A stretch of 64,000 nt of DNA from Hymenobacter polaris (GTDB lineage Bacteria > Bacteroidota > Bacteroidia > Cytophagales > Hymenobacteraceae): positions 36,728 to 100,727 of the forward strand of contig NZ_JABBGH010000005.1 of NCBI RefSeq assembly GCF_012927305.1, given 5' to 3'. A program made the translations under genes and the position numbers. The notes under the pieces were generated by a model. That model was not told the DNA's origin. It searched no databases and saw nothing but the letters and a program-made list of their open reading frames with translations. Positions 59,810 through 64,000 of this stretch are shown here, in pieces. Each line of letters starts with the position of its first letter. Position 1 is the first letter of the stretch.

Positions 59810-60078
59810 TCGCAGATTTAACGGATTCAACGGATTTCGCGGATACGGCGCTGTCGCGCCTGACTACGCGATGTAGAGAGAAGGCTGCCCTAGGGCAGCC
59901 TTTTTTTGTGTTGCTAGCTGCAGTTATCTGGATGGCAAGGAGTTACTGAGTGCTCTGGCACATTTCATCCAGACGGCCGCAGCTTCTAGCTAGCAGCAGT
60001 AAGGATTATTAACTATATGATAGTCAAGAAATTTAGCGCCGTATCTGCGAAATCCGTTAAATCCGTTAAATCTGCGAT
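59809..60078. mobile_element. 270-bp element with 44-bp terminal inverted repeats
   Basis: The ends 59809-59852 and 60035-60078 are inverted copies matching at 42 of 44 positions (ATCGCAGATTTAACGGAT... outward). The 182-base centre has the dnaJ terminator and a second imperfect inverted repeat (GCTAGCTGCAG...CTGGATG at 59915 with CATCCAGACGG...AGCTAGC at 59966). There is no coding capacity. It may be a MITE-like element or a paired repeat. The same end sequence appears alone at 53393. Confidence 0.6.
59881..59907 (+). terminator. dnaJ terminator built on CCCTAGGG
   Basis: AAGGCTGCCCTAGGGCAGCC followed by seven T residues; the stem is a perfect palindrome centred on CCCTAGGG. It is 72 bases after the dnaJ stop. 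Confidence 0.85.
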
Positions 60079-60133
60079 GTAATGATACCTTGCTGGCGGC
60101 GAATAACTCCCTGACATCACCGCCTGCTGCCCC

Positions 60134-60655
60134 ATGCCTACTGCTACGCCCTCGCCTGACTTTGTGGCGGCTTTGCGCGAGTACCAGCCCCTGGTGCGGC
60201 GCGTGTGCCGGCTCTACTGCCAGGATGCCGACGACCGGCAGGACTTATTTCAGGAAATAGTGCTGCAGCTGTGGCGGGCCTGGCCGCGCTACGTGCCCCA
60301 GCCCGATGCCAAGCTCAGCACCTGGCTCTATCGCATTGCCCTGAACGTGGCCATCAGCAACCTGCGCCAGCGCACGCGCCGCCCGGCGCGGGTGGGACTG
60401 GACGACGACGCGGCCCGCTCGCTGGCGCAGCCCACCGAGAGCAGCGCCTACGAACCCGAAGAAATGGCGGCTCTCTACGCGGCCATCAACCGCCTTTCGG
60501 ACGTGGACAAAGCCTTCGTACTGCTGTACCTGGAGGACCGGCCCTACGACGAAATGGCCGACATCCTGGGCATTACCCAAAACAACGTGCGCGTGAAAAT
60601 GCACCGCGTGCAGGAGCGCCTGCGCCGCCTGCTGGTGCCCGCGTCTACTCATTAA
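60134..60655 (+). CDS. ECF-type RNA polymerase sigma factor
   Basis: 173 residues. Region 2 includes DRQDLFQEIVLQLWRAWPRY (near 35-55) and LSTWLYRIALNVAISNLRQ. Region 4 has the helix-turn-helix YDEMADILGITQNNVRVKMHR (near 139-160). It redirects RNA polymerase to a small regulon. The gene after it, 12 bases downstream, encodes a small membrane protein that may hold the sigma factor inactive. The upstream region carries the terminal repeat of the 59809 element. Confidence 0.93.
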   Translation: MPTATPSPDFVAALREYQPLVRRVCRLYCQDADDRQDLFQEIVLQLWRAWPRYVPQPDAKLSTWLYRIALNVAISNLRQRTRRPARVGLDDDAARSLAQPTESSAYEPEEMAALYAAINRLSDVDKAFVLLYLEDRPYDEMADILGITQNNVRVKMHRVQERLRRLLVPASTH

Positions 60656-60667
60656 CTACTTGTATTT

Positions 60668-61279
60668 ATGGAACTTGATGATTTGCGCCGCCAGTGGCAG
60701 CAGTCCGAGCCGGCGCCGCCCGCCAGCTTAGCGCACATGCTAGGCAAAGCTCCCCTAGGGCTTATTGAGCGGATGCGCCGCAACGCCTGGGCCGAGATTA
60801 TCGCCGCTCCGGTATTTGTCTTGCTGCCGCTGCTGCTGCTGCCGGGGGGGCTCTTTCGATGGCTATATATAGGGGTGATGGTGGTGCTGGTGGCCATCAT
60901 GGGAGCGTATTATGCCCGGCAGCTGCGGCTGCTGCGGCAGATGGAGCAGGCCGAAGTGAGCATCAAAGGCCACTTGCAGGTGCTGTGCGCGGGGCTGCGC
61001 CAGTTGCTACTTTTCTACTACCGTCTCACCATCTGGACGGGCCCGCTGACGCTGCTAGTGGTGCTGGGCTATTACCTGGGGCACGAGCTGGCGCGCGCCG
61101 CCGGGCCCCGCTGGCCACTAATAGGCTACGTGGCTGGGGCAACGCTACTGCTGGGGGTGCTTTTTCAGCTAGGGGTCATTCGCTTCACGCATTGGTACCT
61201 GCAGCGCCTCTACGGCCGCCACCTCGACCGGCTCGAAAGCCAGCTGCGCGAGCTGAACGAGGGCGAGCTGACCACTTAA
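60668..61279 (+). CDS. Membrane protein downstream of the ECF sigma factor, possible anti-sigma partner
   Basis: 203 residues: a soluble N-terminal part (MELDDLRRQWQQSEPAPP, about 45 residues), two helices (45-85), a cytoplasmic loop, then two further helices (about 120-170) and a charged C-terminal tail. It has no zinc HxxxCxxC motif, so it is not a standard zinc anti-sigma factor. Proteins with the LDDLRRQW start commonly follow ECF sigma genes in Bacteroidota. The regulatory role is inferred from position only. Confidence 0.65.
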   Translation: MELDDLRRQWQQSEPAPPASLAHMLGKAPLGLIERMRRNAWAEIIAAPVFVLLPLLLLPGGLFRWLYIGVMVVLVAIMGAYYARQLRLLRQMEQAEVSIKGHLQVLCAGLRQLLLFYYRLTIWTGPLTLLVVLGYYLGHELARAAGPRWPLIGYVAGATLLLGVLFQLGVIRFTHWYLQRLYGRHLDRLESQLRELNEGELTT

Positions 61280-61385
61280 GTACCCATTTTCACTGCCTGG
61301 GAGCCGTTTGAGGCCGCTTGGAGGCCTAGGGCGGCGGCTGGTTGCGCCGGGCCACTACTTTTACACCACACCTTACTTGTTGCCA

Positions 61386-62348
61386 ATGGCTATGGCTTCT
61401 CCTTCAACCCCCATCCTGGAAGTGCGCGATGTGCGTAAGCAGTATGCTCAGCACACGGCCCTGGCCGGCGTCAGCCTGAGCGTGCCGGCCCAGAGCGTGT
61501 TTGGCCTGCTAGGGCCCAACGGCGCGGGCAAAACCTCGCTCATCCGCATCATCACCCAGATTACGGCCGCCGACGCGGGCGAGGTCTTTTTTCGGGGCGA
61601 GAAGCTGAATCCCAGCCACATCGCCCACATCGGCTACCTGCCCGAGGAGCGCGGCCTCTACAAAAAGATGCAGGTGGGCGAGCAGCTCATCTACCTGGCC
61701 CAGCTGCGCGGCCTGAGCCGGGCCGATGCCGTGCAGCGCATCAAGAAGTGGCTGGAGCGCTTCGAGATAAAAGACTGGGCCAAGAAGAACGTGGAAGACC
61801 TCTCGAAGGGCATGCAGCAGAAGGTGCAGTTCGTGGCCACGGTGCTGCACGAGCCCAGCCTAATTATCCTCGACGAACCCTTTTCGGGTTTCGACCCCAT
61901 CAACGCCAACCTGGTGAAGGACGAGATTCTGCGGCTCAAGCAGGAGGGCGCGGCCATCATCTTCTCGACGCACCGCATGGAGTCGGTGGAGGAAATGTGC
62001 GACAGCATTGCCCTTATCAACCGCGCCCACAAGGTGCTGGACGGGCCGGTGAAGCTCATTCGCAATCAGTTTAAGACCAATACGTTTGAGGTAGAGGGCC
62101 AGGGCCGCCTGCTGGTGGTGCACCCCGACTTTGAGGTGGTGGAGCAGCAGGAGCGCGAAAATGGCTTTTTCTACGCCCGCATTCAGCTGCACGCCCGCAC
62201 TACGCCCAACGACCTGCTGCGCTACCTCATTGGGCCCGGCGCGGTGGAGGTGCATCGCTTTCAGGAGCAGATTCCGAGCATCGGGGAAATCTTTATCCGC
62301 CGCGTGCGCGAAACCATGCCCGAAACGCTGGTAGAGGAAACGGCCTAG
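61386..62348 (+). CDS. ABC transporter ATP-binding protein (NatA-like)
   Basis: 320 residues. Walker A GLLGPNGAGKTSLIRI near residue 42, signature LSKGMQQKVQF near 139, Walker B LIILDEPFSGFDP near 160, H-loop FSTHRMESVEE. The C-terminal DUF4162-like extension (from about 240) is typical of the NatA group. It partners the permease at 62488. Start ATG 61386 or 61392; the longer frame from 61308 adds unrelated residues. The stop TAG lies in CCTAGG. Confidence 0.94.
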   Translation: MAMASPSTPILEVRDVRKQYAQHTALAGVSLSVPAQSVFGLLGPNGAGKTSLIRIITQITAADAGEVFFRGEKLNPSHIAHIGYLPEERGLYKKMQVGEQLIYLAQLRGLSRADAVQRIKKWLERFEIKDWAKKNVEDLSKGMQQKVQFVATVLHEPSLIILDEPFSGFDPINANLVKDEILRLKQEGAAIIFSTHRMESVEEMCDSIALINRAHKVLDGPVKLIRNQFKTNTFEVEGQGRLLVVHPDFEVVEQQERENGFFYARIQLHARTTPNDLLRYLIGPGAVEVHRFQEQIPSIGEIFIRRVRETMPETLVEETA

Positions 62349-62369
62349 GGCCCTCGCAAGCATAAAAAC

Positions 62370-62471
62370 AGGCGGTCATGCTGAGCGAAGCCGAAGCATC
62401 TCTGCCACCACATTGAACGATTCACAAACTGCGCGGTAGAGATGCTTCAACTTCGCTCAGCATGACCGCCT
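62370..62471. repeat. GTCATGCTGAGC-family palindrome inside the ABC operon
   Basis: The arms 62370-62406 and 62435-62471 pair over 37 bases with a few mismatches (middle word GAAGCC / AACTTCG). The 28-base loop contains no known signal. It lies between ATPase and permease genes that must act together. Confidence 0.85.
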
Positions 62472-62487
62472 TCTTGCTAATAACTAT

Positions 62488-63873
62488 ATGACTTCCAAGT
62501 TTTTACTCGTTGCCAAGCGCGAATACCTGACGCGGGTGCGCAAGCGGGCCTTTGTGGTGCTCACGCTGCTGGTGCCGGTGCTCATCGCCGCCTTTGGCAT
62601 TGTGGTGGGCAAAATTGCCCTCAGCGACTCGTCGGCCGAGGTGATAGACGTGCGCGACGACAGCGGCCTTAATATTGCCCGGCGCCTGACGCAGGGCTCG
62701 ACGGCCAAGCTGCAGTTTCTGCCCGTCACCGGTTCGCTGGCGGAGGCCAAGAAGGCGTTTCAGCGCGATAAGCACGCCGGCTTGCTGTACTTGCCGGCCG
62801 GCATCGACCCGAAAGACCCCAAGGGCGTGCAATTTTTCGGTCTCGGCAACGTGAGCCTCGATAAGGAGTTGCGCGTGAAAGCGGCCGTGACTGATGCCTT
62901 CGCCGAGTTGAAGATGCAGCAGGTGGGCCTCTCGCAAACCCAGCTCGACCAGCTGCGCGCCAAAGTAGACCTGAACGCGGTGAGCATGGACGAGGCCGGC
63001 CACGAAAAAGGCAGCAATTCGGGCGTGACGACGGGCGTGGCCTCGTTTCTGGCCGTGGCCATTTACATTTTCATCTTCCTCTACGGCATGCAGGTGATGC
63101 GCGGGATAGGGGAGGAGAAGTCGAGCCGCGTGATGGAAGTGATGCTGTCGTCGGTGAAGCCCTTTGACCTTATGATGGGCAAGGTGCTGGGCATTGCGGC
63201 GGTGGGCCTCACGCAGTTTCTGCTGTGGGGGCTGCTCTCCTATGGGGCCACGGCCGTGGTGGCGCCGCTGTTTGTGGGCAACGCGGCCCGCACCGAGGTG
63301 GCCGCCCGCCCCCGCGCCACGGCCGAGCCCGATGATGTGAAATCGGCCATGAACAGCGCTACGGGCTCTATGGGCCAGTCGGCCAACCCGGCCCAGCGCA
63401 TGAACCTGGTGGGCAAGGCGCTGGATGAGGTGAAGAAGCTCGACATTCCCATCTGGACCATCGTGTTTGGCTTCCTGGCGTACTTCCTAGGGGGGTATTT
63501 GCTCTACGGGGCGCTGTTCGGGGCCGTGGGTGCGGCCGTGGACGACCAGACCGATACCCAGCAGTTCATGTTCCCGATTACGATGCCGCTGCTGCTGAGC
63601 TACATCCTGGGCTTCTCGGTGGTGCTGCGCAACCCCGACGGGCCGGTGGCTTTCTGGATGTCGATGATACCCTTTACCTCGCCGGTGTCGATGGTGATTC
63701 GGCTGCCGTTTGGAGTGCCGGGCTGGCAGCTGGCGCTGTCGCTGGGGCTGCTGGTGCTGGGCTTCGTGGGCACGGTGTGGGTGGCGGCGCGCATCTACCG
63801 GGTGGGTATTTTGATGTACGGCAAGAAGGTCAGCTACAAGGAGCTGAGCAAGTGGATGTTTTACAAGGGCTAG
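62488..63873 (+). CDS. ABC-2 family permease (NatB-like)
   Basis: 461 residues. One N-terminal helix (22-45, LTLLVPVLIAAFGIVVGKIAL) is followed by a large extracytoplasmic domain (about 50-185) and five or six C-terminal helices. VMRGIGEEKSSRVMEVMLSSVKPFDLMMGKVLGI is the conserved ABC-2 coupling region. NatAB systems export Na+ or small molecules; the substrate here is unknown. ATPase gene upstream, with a palindrome between. Confidence 0.92.
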   Translation: MTSKFLLVAKREYLTRVRKRAFVVLTLLVPVLIAAFGIVVGKIALSDSSAEVIDVRDDSGLNIARRLTQGSTAKLQFLPVTGSLAEAKKAFQRDKHAGLLYLPAGIDPKDPKGVQFFGLGNVSLDKELRVKAAVTDAFAELKMQQVGLSQTQLDQLRAKVDLNAVSMDEAGHEKGSNSGVTTGVASFLAVAIYIFIFLYGMQVMRGIGEEKSSRVMEVMLSSVKPFDLMMGKVLGIAAVGLTQFLLWGLLSYGATAVVAPLFVGNAARTEVAARPRATAEPDDVKSAMNSATGSMGQSANPAQRMNLVGKALDEVKKLDIPIWTIVFGFLAYFLGGYLLYGALFGAVGAAVDDQTDTQQFMFPITMPLLLSYILGFSVVLRNPDGPVAFWMSMIPFTSPVSMVIRLPFGVPGWQLALSLGLLVLGFVGTVWVAARIYRVGILMYGKKVSYKELSKWMFYKG

Positions 63874-63908
63874 GGGGCCTAGGGGCTGCTTGAGGTAGAA
63901 AGAAAAAA

Positions 63909-64000
63909 AGAACGTCAGGCGGAGCTTGTCGAAGCATCTCTGCCGCTTCGTTGTTGTTGACTCAAGCAACGAAGCGGCAGAGATGCTTCGACAAGCTCCG
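63909..64000. repeat. Palindrome-family copy running off the window end
   Basis: The left arm starts about 63909 (AGAACGTCAGGCGGAGCTTG...). The right arm from 63967 is exactly complementary as far as the last base. The loop is about 20 bases. The copy is incomplete only because the window ends. Confidence 0.88.

Noticed and set aside
995..63883. CCTAGG excess explained only by Leu-Gly codon pairs
   Set aside because: It also occurs in the CCT-AGG frame, in spacers, in a terminator stem and over stop codons.
4426..64000. GTCATGCTGAGC repeats as a CRISPR array
   Set aside because: Copies are scattered kilobases apart, palindromic and not regularly spaced; no cas genes.
1..64000. tRNA, rRNA or riboswitch genes
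   Set aside because: No recognisable cloverleaf, rRNA core or known riboswitch consensus seen in the spacers by eye; a covariance search would be more sensitive.

Overview
The window looks like chromosomal DNA of a high-GC member of the Bacteroidota, most likely a Hymenobacter-type organism (order Cytophagales). This is an inference from three things: the gene families (ZapA-Rny pair, RfbH/RfbG cassette, Bacteroidota-style glycosyltransferases), the recurrent -7 box TAnnTTTG a few bases upstream of start codons with no clear Shine-Dalgarno sequences, and the intergenic palindromes of the type GTCATGCTGAGC...GAAGCATCTC. No rRNA, tRNA, CRISPR array, transposase gene or phage gene was recognised.

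Layout. (1) 1-8.2 kb, housekeeping: the 3' part of an M16 peptidase, a coiled-coil protein, zapA, rny, an amidase lipoprotein, a convergent acyl-CoA-binding-like gene, then an AsnB-type amidotransferase. (2) 8.3-17.8 kb, sugar-nucleotide block: a GT-C-like membrane protein, UDP-glucose dehydrogenase, UDP-glucuronate decarboxylase, a sugar aminotransferase, gmd and fcl for GDP-fucose, and a GT11 fucosyltransferase. (3) 17.8-18.5 kb, gene-free: a MITE-like element and a perfect 73-bp inverted repeat. (4) 18.5-28.1 kb: a GT61 transferase, an ABC polysaccharide exporter (Wzm/Wzt type), and a five-gene CDP-sugar cassette (RfbF, RfbG, an SDR reductase, a thiamine-diphosphate lyase/ligase-like enzyme, RfbH/E1) ending at a strong terminator. 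(5) 28.2-32.2 kb: an AT-rich island of glycosyltransferases. (6) 32.2-45.3 kb: more transferases, two acyltransferases, and a HAD phosphatase next to a possible UbiA-like membrane protein. (7) 45.3-64 kb: mostly housekeeping (TPR protein, M42 peptidase, CDP-paratose epimerase-like SDR, DPM-like GT2, membrane pyrophosphatase, hpt, adk, obgE, grpE, dnaJ, an ECF sigma factor with a partner, an ABC exporter), with several hairpin repeats.

Taken together, regions 2-6 read as one large cell-surface polysaccharide locus. The precursors expected are GDP-fucose, UDP-glucuronate/UDP-xylose, an amino-deoxy sugar and a CDP-3,6-dideoxyhexose. The thiamine enzyme next to RfbH suggests the last is a branched, yersiniose-like sugar. 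Export would be by the ABC route. No initiating phosphoglycosyltransferase, Wzx flippase or E3 reductase was found in the window.

The strongest unexplained signal is at DNA level. The palindrome CCTAGG (often CCCTAGGG) occurs about 67 times by hand count, roughly once per kb. It lies in several reading frames, in intergenic DNA, in a terminator stem and across TAG stop codons, and it is nearly absent from the AT-rich island. It behaves like a highly iterated genomic palindrome.
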